This document shows, piece by piece, positions 20,924 to 29,073 of a stretch of 64,000 nt of DNA (position 1 is its first letter; every line of letters starts with the position of its first letter). The translations under genes and the position numbers were made by a program. The stretch is from Sinorhizobium fredii USDA 205 (GTDB lineage Bacteria; Pseudomonadota; Alphaproteobacteria; Rhizobiales; Rhizobiaceae): positions 246,630 to 310,629 of the forward strand of contig NZ_AUTC01000001.1 of NCBI RefSeq assembly GCF_001461695.1. Reading direction: 5' to 3'. A model generated the notes under the pieces. That model was not told where the DNA came from. It did not search any database and saw nothing but the letters and a program-made list of their open reading frames with translations.

Positions 20924-21112
20924 TCAGTCGTCGTTCGACGCGTCAAGGTCTTCCGGTCGCCGGCCCTCCTGTTGCGGCGGCAGATAGCCGTGGCTTGCGA
21001 ACCAGTTTTCCAGAATCGTGGAGATTGCCTCTTGGCGCGTCGAACTGGCGGGATGATCGCTCATATAGGATTGCAGCGCCGTTTCGATCTTTTCTGCATA
21101 GAAATCGGTCAT
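20924..21112 (-). CDS. 62-aa hypothetical protein
   Basis: It starts at MTDFYAEKIE (21112) with a strong GGAGGGAA ribosome binding site; an extra 12 codons upstream are unlikely to be translated. The sequence is soluble and charged (ETALQSYMSDHPASSTRQEA) and ends in an acidic tail (PEDLDASNDD). The middle resembles a short helix pair, perhaps ribbon-helix-helix-like, but this is weak. No function is assigned. It is probably the first gene of a two-gene unit with the YbaK-type gene. Confidence 0.7.
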   Translation of the reverse strand: MTDFYAEKIETALQSYMSDHPASSTRQEAISTILENWFASHGYLPPQQEGRRPEDLDASNDD

Positions 21113-21281
21113 CGTTCCCTCCGCTGACGTCTCGCGGTGGCGATCCATGGCTTTGCGCGCGGATCGCTCAGCGCCCGCGCCTGGTCAAACGGACGAGGGC
21201 GCCATAGCTTGATATCGCTGAATGATTTTGTCCTCAAACCGGTTCCGATGGTAGGCGAATCCTTGACCGGATATCGCCATT

Positions 21282-21536
21282 TCAGGCCTGTTTGACGATG
21301 CGGATCAGCACCAGCAGGATAATCGCCCCGATGGTGGAATGAATGATTGCGGCGAGAATGCCTGTGCCGAGCGTGATGCCGACCGCCGGAAACAGATAGC
21401 CGGCAATCAAGGCGCCGATGATGCCGACGACGATGTTGCCGATCAGGCCGAAGCCGAAGCCGCTGACGATCAGGCCGGCGAGCCAGCCGGCAACCGCGCC
21501 GACGATCAAAAATACCAGAATGCTTTCAATGCCCAT
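21282..21536 (-). CDS. GlsB/YeaQ/YmgE-family stress-response membrane protein
   Basis: This 84-aa protein has three hydrophobic segments rich in Gly. Typical family stretches are VGAVAGWLAGLIVSGFGFG and IGNIVVGIIGALIAGYLF. Start ATG 21536 is preceded by a perfect AAGGAGG. These proteins (transglycosylase-associated family) are small inner-membrane proteins linked to stress responses, with no proven activity. It stands alone, with gaps on both sides. Confidence 0.9.
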   Translation of the reverse strand: MGIESILVFLIVGAVAGWLAGLIVSGFGFGLIGNIVVGIIGALIAGYLFPAVGITLGTGILAAIIHSTIGAIILLVLIRIVKQA

Positions 21537-21646
21537 CAATGCCTCCTTGCGGTTGTGTCCTATGGAACATAGCCCATCCCTGCCGATCAGATAGGGGGCA
21601 ATTCGATCGAGGATGATTTTTTTGCGCAAAGGGGATGGTCGGCTGC

Positions 21647-21674
21647 ATCCCGGGCGCGAAACCGCACCCGGGAT
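21647..21674 (-). terminator. Hairpin downstream of rhaI
   Basis: ATCCCGGGCGCG (21647-21658) pairs with CGCACCCGGGAT (21663-21674), one wobble included, around an AAAC loop. It lies about 60 bp past the rhaI stop and before the next minus-strand gene. An A-run on the plus strand further down (around 21616) gives U residues on the transcript but is not adjacent, so it is a terminator-like structure. Confidence 0.5.
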
Positions 21675-21732
21675 CATGAACTCGAATCGGTCAGGACGAC
21701 AGGAACGGCTTTTCCGCTCCCCTCGGATGATA

Positions 21733-23025
21733 TCAGACGATGCCGCCGCCACCGCCGGCAACTGAGGGTCGTTCGGCCGCCACTTTGGCGCGATAGCCGC
21801 TCGCCCGGTAGGTCGCGACCGGAGCGATGGCGCCGCCGCTCTCAAGGCGGGCCATGGCGAGGATCGGCTCGACATCGGTGCGGAAGGCAGCTTTCAGGGT
21901 CTCCGACGCCATCAGCGCGTCGTTTTCCTGCTGATGGCCATCGAGCGCCTGGCGATCGACGAGAAGCGCCTGGGCGTAGGCGCGGCCAACTTCCATGGCG
22001 CTGGTCATCAGGCTCTCGATCGGATCCGTCACGTTATGGCTCTGATCGAGCATATGTGCCGGATTGAACCCTTCCGCGGCGCGCGTCTCGGCGTCGACCA
22101 GCTCGTTGAACACCAGGAAGAGCCGGTAGGGGTCGATCGAGCCGGTGTCGAGATCGTCGTCGCCATATTTCGAGTCGTTGAAATGGAAGCCGCCGAGCTT
22201 CTTGAACTGGATCAGCCGGGCAACGATCATCTCGATATTGACGTTCGGTGCGTGATGGCCGAGATCGACGAGGCAGAAGGCTTTGGGCCCAAGCTCCTGG
22301 GCGATCAGGTAGTTGGTGCCCCAGTCCTGGACCACCGTCGAATAGAAGGCGGGTTCGTACATCTTGTGTTCGGTGAAGATGCGCCAGTCCTCCGGAAGCG
22401 CCGCATAGATCGCCTTCATCGAGTCGAGATAGCGCTCGAATGCCCGGGTGAAGTTGCTCTGGCCGGGAAAGTTGGAGCCGTCGCCGATCCACACCGTCAG
22501 CGCCTTCGACCCGAGCGCCTTGCCGATCTCGATGCATTCGAGATTGTGCTCGACCGCCTGGCGGCGTGTCGCGGCATCTGTATGAGTGAGCGAGCCGAAC
22601 TTGTAGGAATGAGGTTGGCCGGGTGCGTCGGAGAAGGTGTTCGAGTTCATCGCATCGAAGCCAAGCCCAAGCGCTGTGCCTTTTTCCCTCAAACCTGTGA
22701 GGTCGGCTACCTTGTCCCAGGGGATGTGCAGCGAGACGGTCGGCGTCGCCCGCGTCAATTGCTGGATGACGCCGCAATCTTCGAGCTTGTCGAAGATGTT
22801 GCGCGGCTCGCCCAGGCCGGGAAAGCGGGCAAAGCGCGTGCCGCCGGTGCCGACTCCCCAGGAGGGAACGGCGACGCCATAGGCGGCGACCTTTTGCTTG
22901 ATGGCGTCGATGTCGATGCCGCGGCGCGAGAGCCGCTCGCCGAGGCCTTCGTAGTCGCGCCTCAACGCTTCCTGCCGCCTGGCATTCTCGGCCTCGATCG
23001 CGGACGTGCTGATCATATTGGTCAT
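21733..23025 (-). CDS. rhaI: L-rhamnose isomerase
   Basis: The 430-aa product converts L-rhamnose to L-rhamnulose in the cytoplasm. It is the xylose-isomerase-like TIM-barrel type found in Pseudomonas stutzeri and rhizobia, not the E. coli RhaA type. Metal-site regions are visible as FTEHKMYEPAFYSTV, LVDLGHHAPNVNIE and GGFHFNDSKYGDDDLDTGS. The start MTNMISTS (ATG 23025) has GGGAG upstream and lies 13 bp after rhaD. The longer frame to 23139 overlaps rhaD and is rejected. The Gly-rich C-terminal tail (AGGGGG) is disposable-looking. It is second in the rhaDI operon. Confidence 0.95.
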   Translation of the reverse strand: MTNMISTSAIEAENARRQEALRRDYEGLGERLSRRGIDIDAIKQKVAAYGVAVPSWGVGTGGTRFARFPGLGEPRNIFDKLEDCGVIQQLTRATPTVSLHIPWDKVADLTGLREKGTALGLGFDAMNSNTFSDAPGQPHSYKFGSLTHTDAATRRQAVEHNLECIEIGKALGSKALTVWIGDGSNFPGQSNFTRAFERYLDSMKAIYAALPEDWRIFTEHKMYEPAFYSTVVQDWGTNYLIAQELGPKAFCLVDLGHHAPNVNIEMIVARLIQFKKLGGFHFNDSKYGDDDLDTGSIDPYRLFLVFNELVDAETRAAEGFNPAHMLDQSHNVTDPIESLMTSAMEVGRAYAQALLVDRQALDGHQQENDALMASETLKAAFRTDVEPILAMARLESGGAIAPVATYRASGYRAKVAAERPSVAGGGGGIV

Positions 23026-23038
23026 GGCAGGCTCCCGA

Positions 23039-25138
23039 TCAGCGCGTGAAGGACTGGGCATTGCCCGCGTCGACATTGACGATGTTGCCGGTCGATTTCG
23101 CCGACATATCGGAGGCGAGGAAATAGATGGCCTCGGCAATGTCCTCCGGGAAGACGCTGAGCTTCAGCATCGACCGCTCGCGGTAATGCGCCTCCAGGTC
23201 GTCGACGTCCATCTTGTAGGCGGCGGCGCGCTGCTCTTTCCATTCGCCGCTCCAGATCTTGGAACCGCGCAGCACCGCATCCGGATTGACGACGTTGACG
23301 CGGATTTGCGCCGATGCGCCTTCGAGTGCCAGGCAGCGGGCCAGATGGATCTCGGCCGCCTTGGCCGTGCAATAGGCCGACGCGCCGGGCGAGGCGGCAA
23401 GCCCGTTCTTCGAGGCGACGAAGACGACGTTGCCGCCGGCCTTCTGGCTGCGGAAGATGCGGAAGGCTTCGCGCGACACGAGGAAATAGCCGGTCGCGAG
23501 AATGTCGATGTTTTTGTTCCAGAGCGCCAGCGTCGTGTCTTCGATCGCCGCCGACGAGGCGAGGCCGGCATTGGAAACGAGTATATCGAGGCCGCCGAAG
23601 GTAAGCAGCGCATCGCCGAAGCCGGCCTCGACCGCCGTCTCGCTGGTCACGTTCATGCTGACGGAGCGGACGAAATCCTTGCCGTAGCGCGCGGCAAGCT
23701 CGTTCTGGGCATTTTCGAGGGCGGTTTCATCGATATCGGCGAGAACGACGCAGGCGCCTTCCTGCATCAGCCGGACCGCCGTCGCCTTGCCGATGCCGCC
23801 GGCGCCGCCGGTGACGAGCGCGATACGGCCGGCCAAACTTTTCGGCTTCGGCATACGCTGCAGCTTGGCCTCTTCGAGCAGCCAGTATTCGATGTCGAAG
23901 GCTTCCTGTTCCGGCAGGCCGACATAGGTTGAAACGCCCGAGGCGCCGCGCATCACGTTGATGGCATTGACGTAGAATTCGCCGGAGATGCGCGCCGTCG
24001 CCTTGTCCTTGGCGAAGGTGATCATGCCGACGCCTGGAACCAGATAGACGACCGCGTTCGGGTCGCGCATCGCCGGGCTGTCGGCGCGCTTGCAGCGCTC
24101 GTAGTAGCGCGCATAGTCGGCGCGGTAGGCGGCTATCGCCTCGGGTAGGCCGGCCAACGTCTTTTCGACATCCGGCTGTGCGGGATCGAAGTCGACCACC
24201 AGCGGCCGGATTTTCGTGCGCAGGAAATGGTCGGGGCAACTCGTACCAAGCGCCGCAAGCGGCTCGAGGCTTGTCGATGTGACGAAATCCAGCACCGCCT
24301 TGCCGTCGTCGAAATGGCCGACCTTCTTCTCCTCGGCGCTGATCAGGCCGCGGATCACCGGCATCAGCTTCTTGGCAATTGCGACGCGTTCGGAAGCAGC
24401 CAGCGCCGGTTTCGCCTCTCCGCCGAAGGCAGGTGCGGTATTTTCTCCCTCGAACCAGGCGATCGCCCGGTTGATGATCTCGATCGTCGTCTCGTAGGCT
24501 TCCTTCGCCGTGTCGCCCCAGGTGAAGAGGCCGTGGCTTTCGAGCACCACGCCGCGCGCCTTCGGGTTTTCGAGGCAGTATTTTTCCAGCCAGAGGCCGA
24601 GCTCGTAGCCCGGCCGCTTCCAGGGCAGCCAGCCGATCTCGTCGCCGAAGATTTTCTTGGTCAGTTCCTTGCTGTTCTTCGAAGCGGCGACTGCGATGAT
24701 CGCGTCCGGGTGCATGTGGTCGACATGCACCTTCGGCACATAGGCGTGCAGCGGCGTGTCGATCGAGGCGGCGCGCGGGTTGAGGTTGAACGTACAATGC
24801 GGCAGGTAGCCGACCATCTCGTCCTCGAATTCGACGCCGCGATAGATGCCCTTCAGCGCCCGGAGCTTGTCCATATAGAGCGTGGCGAAGCCGTCCATCT
24901 TGATCGTGCCGACGTCGCCGCCCGATCCCTTCACCCAGAGAACCTCGGCCGTCTCGCCAGTAAGCGGGTCCTTCTCCATCACTTTCGCAGAGGTATTGCC
25001 GCCGCCGTAATTGGTGATTCGCTTGTCCGAGCCGAGCAGGTTGGACCGGTAGAGAAGCCGCTCCGCTTCGCTCATTCCCGCCGCCTTGGCGTCGTCCCAG
25101 AGATTGGCCAGGCGTGCGCCCTGTTGCTTGTCGAGCAT
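23039..25138 (-). CDS. rhaD: Bifunctional rhamnulose-1-phosphate aldolase / lactaldehyde dehydrogenase-type SDR
   Basis: This 699-aa fusion has an N-terminal class II aldolase domain (about residues 20-420), with zinc-site histidines in VHVDHMHPDA and LESHGLFTWGD. The C-terminal short-chain dehydrogenase domain (about 425-699) has the NAD motif TGGAGGIGKAT and the catalytic Tyr-x-x-x-Lys in AYCTAKAAE. It would cleave rhamnulose-1-phosphate to DHAP and L-lactaldehyde and oxidise the latter. The same fusion is known in Rhizobium leguminosarum rha loci. It is first in the rhaDI operon and divergent from rhaR across a 201-bp control region. The hydrophilic join around residue 415 (KLQRMPKPKS) marks the domain border. 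Confidence 0.94.
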   Translation of the reverse strand: MLDKQQGARLANLWDDAKAAGMSEAERLLYRSNLLGSDKRITNYGGGNTSAKVMEKDPLTGETAEVLWVKGSGGDVGTIKMDGFATLYMDKLRALKGIYRGVEFEDEMVGYLPHCTFNLNPRAASIDTPLHAYVPKVHVDHMHPDAIIAVAASKNSKELTKKIFGDEIGWLPWKRPGYELGLWLEKYCLENPKARGVVLESHGLFTWGDTAKEAYETTIEIINRAIAWFEGENTAPAFGGEAKPALAASERVAIAKKLMPVIRGLISAEEKKVGHFDDGKAVLDFVTSTSLEPLAALGTSCPDHFLRTKIRPLVVDFDPAQPDVEKTLAGLPEAIAAYRADYARYYERCKRADSPAMRDPNAVVYLVPGVGMITFAKDKATARISGEFYVNAINVMRGASGVSTYVGLPEQEAFDIEYWLLEEAKLQRMPKPKSLAGRIALVTGGAGGIGKATAVRLMQEGACVVLADIDETALENAQNELAARYGKDFVRSVSMNVTSETAVEAGFGDALLTFGGLDILVSNAGLASSAAIEDTTLALWNKNIDILATGYFLVSREAFRIFRSQKAGGNVVFVASKNGLAASPGASAYCTAKAAEIHLARCLALEGASAQIRVNVVNPDAVLRGSKIWSGEWKEQRAAAYKMDVDDLEAHYRERSMLKLSVFPEDIAEAIYFLASDMSAKSTGNIVNVDAGNAQSFTR

Positions 25139-25339
25139 CTCGAATTCCTCCCGGTAAGCTAGCCGCCGGCACCCGCGGCCGCGACGATATGATTGGCATC
25201 AGATCACACGGCCAATGCGCAGATGTCAATCAAAAACGATCAAAAACGTTCATATTGCAGCGCACAATGAAAAAAGATGATCGAAACTGATTGACAATGC
25301 TCGGCACTGATGGAAGCATGCAGCATATCGGAGGAGCGC
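25139..25339. promoter_or_regulatory. Divergent rhaD / rhaR control region with candidate RhaR operators
   Basis: A tandem 10-mer ATCAAAAACG occurs at 25229-25238 and 25239-25248. The related GATCGAAA lies at about 25279-25286, followed by ATTGACA. TTGACA (25291-25296) could be the -35 box for rhaR, and the minus-strand TTGACA (25229-25224) the -35 for rhaD. Both overlap or abut the repeats, which suits repression by a DeoR-type protein. The -10 boxes are poor matches. An excellent GGAGGAG ribosome site precedes rhaR at 25340. Confidence 0.5.
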
Positions 25340-26152
25340 ATGCACGAGAAAGAAAGACACAGGATCATCCTGTCGGCGGTGCAGGAAAAGCCGGTCGTGA
25401 CGGTGCCCGAACTCGTCGAACTGACCGGGAGTTCCGAGGCGACGATTCGTCGCGACGTTGCGGCGCTGCATGTGCAGAAACGTCTGCGCCGGGTGCGCGG
25501 CGGCGCCGAGGCGATCAATCCGCCGCAATTCGTCGGCCTGGCCGGCCGGCCCTTCAGCGTCAACGAGGGTCTGCATGCGCGGGAGAAGCAGGCGATCGCC
25601 CGCGAGGCGGTGGCGCTCTGTCAGGATGGCGAGCCGATCATCATCAATGGCGGCACGACGACCTTCCAGATGGTGCATTTCCTCGCCAACCGCCGGATGC
25701 AGGTCTTCACCAACTCCTTCCCGATCGCCGAGCACCTGCTGAAGCACTCGAAGAACACCGTGATGTTGTCGGGCGGAACGATCTACCGCGAGCAGAACAT
25801 CATTCTGAGCCCCTTCGACAATGACGTGACGCGCAATTTCTATGCGCGCCGCATGTTCATGGGGGCGCAAGGGCTTGGGCCGCTTGGGCTAATGGAAGCC
25901 GACCCGCTCTTGATCCAGGCCGAGCAGAAGCTGATCGACCAGGCCGACGAACTCGTGGTGCTCGTCGATTCCTCGAAATTTCACAAGCGCTCAAGCCTCA
26001 TTCTCTGCGGCCTCAAGCGCATCGCCACTGTGATTACGGATTCGGGCATCGAGGACAGGCACGCCTCGATGCTCGAAAGCGCCGGCGTCAATCTCGTCAT
26101 CGCCAATGCGAAGCCGAAAGCCGACGCGCAAACTGCTTCGACATCCGCCTGA
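25340..26152 (+). CDS. rhaR: DeoR-family transcriptional regulator of rhamnose catabolism
   Basis: The 270-aa protein has an N-terminal DeoR winged helix (residues 1-60: RHRIILSAVQEKP, GSSEATIRRDVAALH) and the sugar-phosphate-responsive C-terminal domain (NGGTTTFQMVHFLA, MFMGAQGLGP, LVDSSKFHKRSSLI). DeoR proteins usually repress until a phosphorylated sugar binds; here rhamnulose phosphate is the likely inducer by context. The start is ATG 25340 after GGAGGAG; ten extra upstream codons are rejected. It leads the rhaRSTPQUK unit, as in R. leguminosarum. Confidence 0.93.
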   Translation: MHEKERHRIILSAVQEKPVVTVPELVELTGSSEATIRRDVAALHVQKRLRRVRGGAEAINPPQFVGLAGRPFSVNEGLHAREKQAIAREAVALCQDGEPIIINGGTTTFQMVHFLANRRMQVFTNSFPIAEHLLKHSKNTVMLSGGTIYREQNIILSPFDNDVTRNFYARRMFMGAQGLGPLGLMEADPLLIQAEQKLIDQADELVVLVDSSKFHKRSSLILCGLKRIATVITDSGIEDRHASMLESAGVNLVIANAKPKADAQTASTSA

Positions 26153-26280
26153 GCGGATGGGGAGGGGGAAAAGGAAGGCGGACTGACCGGGCACAAGCCG
26201 GCAGCAAGACCGCCAGATGGAGTTGTCGGGTCGGATGATGCATCCACTCCGGATGCACGGACCCAAGGGAGGAGAACGTG

Positions 26281-27270
26281 ATGAAAATTCTGAAATCATT
26301 GATGGTGACGGCCGCCGTCGCGGCCGCGCTCATGGCGAACGCCGCCCATGCGGAGAACAAGAAGATCGCCCTCGTCGTCAAGGCGCTCGGCATCGGCTTC
26401 TTCGAGGCCGCCAACAAGGGTGCCCAGGAAGCGGCCAAGGAACTCGGCGACGTCGAGATCATCTATACCGGTCCGACTTCGACGACGGCGGAGGGCCAGA
26501 TCGAGGTCATCAACTCGCTGATCGCCCAGAAGGTCGATGCGATCGCGGTTTCGGCCAACGACACGGACGCCCTCGTACCGGCGCTTAAGAAGGCGATGGA
26601 TCGCGGCATCAAGGTGATTTCCTGGGATTCGGGTGTCGCCAAGGACGGCCGCCTGATGCATCTCAATCCGTCGTCGAGCCCGTTGATCGGCAACATGATC
26701 ATCAAGCTCGCCGCCGATAGCCTGCCGGAAGGCGGCGATGTCGCCGTGCTCTCGGCTTCGGCAACGGCAACCAACCAGAACACCTGGATTGCCGAGATGA
26801 AGAAGGTCCAGGGCAACTACAAGGGCATCAACGTCGTGGCGACCGTCTATGGCGACGACCTTGCCGACAAGTCCTACCGTGAGACGCAAGGCCTCATCCA
26901 GTCCCATCCGAACCTGAAGGCGATCATCGCGCCGACCTCGGTCGGCATCGTCGCCGCCGCTCAGGCCGTCACCGACGCCGGCAAGATCGGCCAGATCAAC
27001 GTCACCGGCCTCGGGCTCCCGTCCGAAATGGCCGGACATGTGAAGTCCGGTGCGTCCAAGTCCTTCGCGATCTGGAACCCGATCGACCTCGGTTATTCGG
27101 CGACGATGATCGCCTATGACGTCATCAACGGTGCCGAAGCCAAGCCGGGTGCGGAACTGAAGATGGGCCGCATGGGAACAGTCAAGCTCGACGACAACAA
27201 CGAAGGCGCCATGGCCGATCCGTTCGTCTATGATGCCTCGAATGTCGAGGAATTCGCCAAGATCTTCTGA
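26281..27270 (+). CDS. rhaS: Rhamnose ABC transporter, periplasmic substrate-binding protein
   Basis: The 329-aa protein has a Sec signal peptide (MKILKSLMVTAAVAAALMA, cleavage after NAAHA). It is followed by a type I periplasmic binding fold of the RbsB/XylF class (KKIALVVKALGIGFFEAANK, AVSANDTDAL, PTSVGIVAAAQAV). It binds L-rhamnose for the RhaTPQ importer. GGGAGGAG precedes a GTG-ATG pair and I chose the ATG. The preceding gap of 128 bp could hold its own promoter. Confidence 0.93.
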   Translation: MKILKSLMVTAAVAAALMANAAHAENKKIALVVKALGIGFFEAANKGAQEAAKELGDVEIIYTGPTSTTAEGQIEVINSLIAQKVDAIAVSANDTDALVPALKKAMDRGIKVISWDSGVAKDGRLMHLNPSSSPLIGNMIIKLAADSLPEGGDVAVLSASATATNQNTWIAEMKKVQGNYKGINVVATVYGDDLADKSYRETQGLIQSHPNLKAIIAPTSVGIVAAAQAVTDAGKIGQINVTGLGLPSEMAGHVKSGASKSFAIWNPIDLGYSATMIAYDVINGAEAKPGAELKMGRMGTVKLDDNNEGAMADPFVYDASNVEEFAKIF

Positions 27271-27300
27271 TCGGCGAAGGCAGTGGGGCGGATCGGTTCG

Positions 27301-27459
27301 CCTCTCATCCGGCCTGCCGGCCACCTTCTCCCCGTTTTGACGGGGAGAGGGGAACGCGCGGCGGCGCCTCGCCCCTCTTGGACGTTGCGGTGCCGGCTGC
27401 CCGCAAGTCCCCTCTCCCCGCGAGCGGGGAGAGGGTTAGTCCTCGGGTTAAACCCGAGG
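27301..27459. repeat. RIME-like cluster of palindromes between rhaS and rhaT
   Basis: Three hairpins follow one another: TCTCCCCG/CGGGGAGA (27327-27348), CCCTCTCCCCGC/GCGGGGAGAGGG (27410-27435) and CCTCGGGTT/AACCCGAGG (27441-27459). The leading text CTCATCCGGCCTGCCGGCC and the TTCTCCCCG stem are typical of the dispersed palindromic mosaic elements of rhizobia. Placed inside an operon, it may stabilise the rhaS mRNA and set a high binding-protein to permease ratio. Confidence 0.7.
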
Positions 27460-27561
27460 AGAGGGGCAGCCCCACGCTCGAGCGCGGCCAAACGATCGCC
27501 GCCCAATTGAAACGACTGAATGGTGGACCCTCTCTTGTTGCAGGAAAAGACCACATCGCGG

Positions 27562-29073
27562 ATGAAGCCCGCCATCACGCTCGAGGGCATATCGAAGTCC
27601 TTCCCGGGCGTGCGGGCTCTCTCCGATGTCTCTCTGGCGCTCTATCCGGGTTCAGTGACGGCGCTGATCGGCGAGAACGGCGCGGGCAAGTCGACGCTCG
27701 TCAAGATCCTGACCGGCATCTACCAGCCGGAGTCCGGCGTGATCCGGGTCGCCGACACGGAAACGACATTTCCCACCGCCCTTGCTGCGGCGCGCGCCGG
27801 TGTGACCGCGATCCATCAGGAAACCGTGCTTTTTGACGAGCTCTCCGTCGCGGAAAACATCTTTCTCGGCCATGCCCCGCGCAATCGCTTCGGCTTGATC
27901 GACTGGAAGAACCTGAACGCCGACGCCGAGGCTCTGCTCCACCGGGCCGGCGCCGACTTCGACCCGACGATCCGGCTGCGCGACCTCGGCATCGCCAAGA
28001 AGCATCTGGTGGCCATTGCCCGCGCCCTCTCCGTCGACGCGCGGGTCGTCATCATGGACGAGCCGACGGCGGCACTATCGCACAAGGAGATCCACGAGCT
28101 CTATGCCCTGATCGAGCGGCTCAAGGCCGACGGCAAGGCAATTCTCTTTATCAGCCACAAGTTCGACGAGATCTTCCGGATCGCCGACCGCTATACGGTG
28201 TTCCGCGACGGGGCAATGGTCGGCGAGGGGCTGATCGCCGACGCCAGCCAGGACGATCTGGTCCGCATGATGGTTGGCCGTGCCGTCGATTCCGTCTACC
28301 CGAAGAAGGACGTCAAGATCGGCGAGCCGGTGCTGACGGTCTCCGGCTACCGCCATCCTACCGAATTCGAGGACATCAACTTCGAGCTGAGGCGCGGCGA
28401 GATCCTCGGTTTCTACGGCCTTGTCGGGGCCGGCCGCTCGGAATTCATGCAGTCGCTGATCGGCATCACCCGGCCGTCGGCCGGCGCGGTCAAGCTTGAT
28501 GGAAATGTGCTGGTCATCCGCAACCCGGCCGAGGCGATCCGTGCCGGCATCGTCTACGTGCCGGAGGAGCGCGGCCGGCAGGGCGCGATCATCGGCATGC
28601 CGATCTTCCAGAACGTCACCCTGCCGTCGCTCTCCCATACGTCACGCACGGGCTTCCTGAAGCTTGCCAACGAATTTGCCTTGGCGCGCGAATACACGTC
28701 GCGTCTCGACCTGCGCGCTGCCTCGCTGGATCAGGACGTCGGCACGCTCTCCGGCGGCAACCAGCAGAAGGTGGTGATCGCCAAGTGGCTGGCGACCAAG
28801 CCCAAGGTCATCATCCTCGACGAACCGACGAAGGGCATCGACATCGGCTCCAAGGCCGCCGTCCACGCCTTCATGAGCGAGCTCGCAGCGCAAGGCTTGA
28901 GCGTCATCATGGTCTCCTCGGAAATCCCCGAGATCATGGGCATGTCCGACCGGGTCATCGTCATGCGCGAAGGCCGGATTGCCGGCCGCTTCGAGCGCTC
29001 CGAACTGACGGCCGAGAAGCTGGTGCGCGCCGCGGCCGGCATCGAAACGCAGCTTAGCGGGAGGGCCGCATGA
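27562..29073 (+). CDS. rhaT: Rhamnose ABC transporter, duplicated ATP-binding protein
   Basis: The 503-aa protein carries two ATPase domains of the sugar-import (RbsA/XylG) type. The first has Walker A GENGAGKST (residues 37-45) and Walker B VVIMDEPTAALS, but its signature is LGIAKKHL in place of LSxGQ. The second has the degenerate Walker A GLVGAGRSEF and the full signature LSGGNQQKV with VIILDEPTKGID. Such asymmetry is common in this family but here the first signature is notably eroded. It energises rhamnose import with RhaPQ. Start ATG 27562 fits family length; ATG 27520 is also in frame and neither has a good ribosome site. It overlaps rhaP by ATGA. Confidence 0.92.
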   Translation: MKPAITLEGISKSFPGVRALSDVSLALYPGSVTALIGENGAGKSTLVKILTGIYQPESGVIRVADTETTFPTALAAARAGVTAIHQETVLFDELSVAENIFLGHAPRNRFGLIDWKNLNADAEALLHRAGADFDPTIRLRDLGIAKKHLVAIARALSVDARVVIMDEPTAALSHKEIHELYALIERLKADGKAILFISHKFDEIFRIADRYTVFRDGAMVGEGLIADASQDDLVRMMVGRAVDSVYPKKDVKIGEPVLTVSGYRHPTEFEDINFELRRGEILGFYGLVGAGRSEFMQSLIGITRPSAGAVKLDGNVLVIRNPAEAIRAGIVYVPEERGRQGAIIGMPIFQNVTLPSLSHTSRTGFLKLANEFALAREYTSRLDLRAASLDQDVGTLSGGNQQKVVIAKWLATKPKVIILDEPTKGIDIGSKAAVHAFMSELAAQGLSVIMVSSEIPEIMGMSDRVIVMREGRIAGRFERSELTAEKLVRAAAGIETQLSGRAA

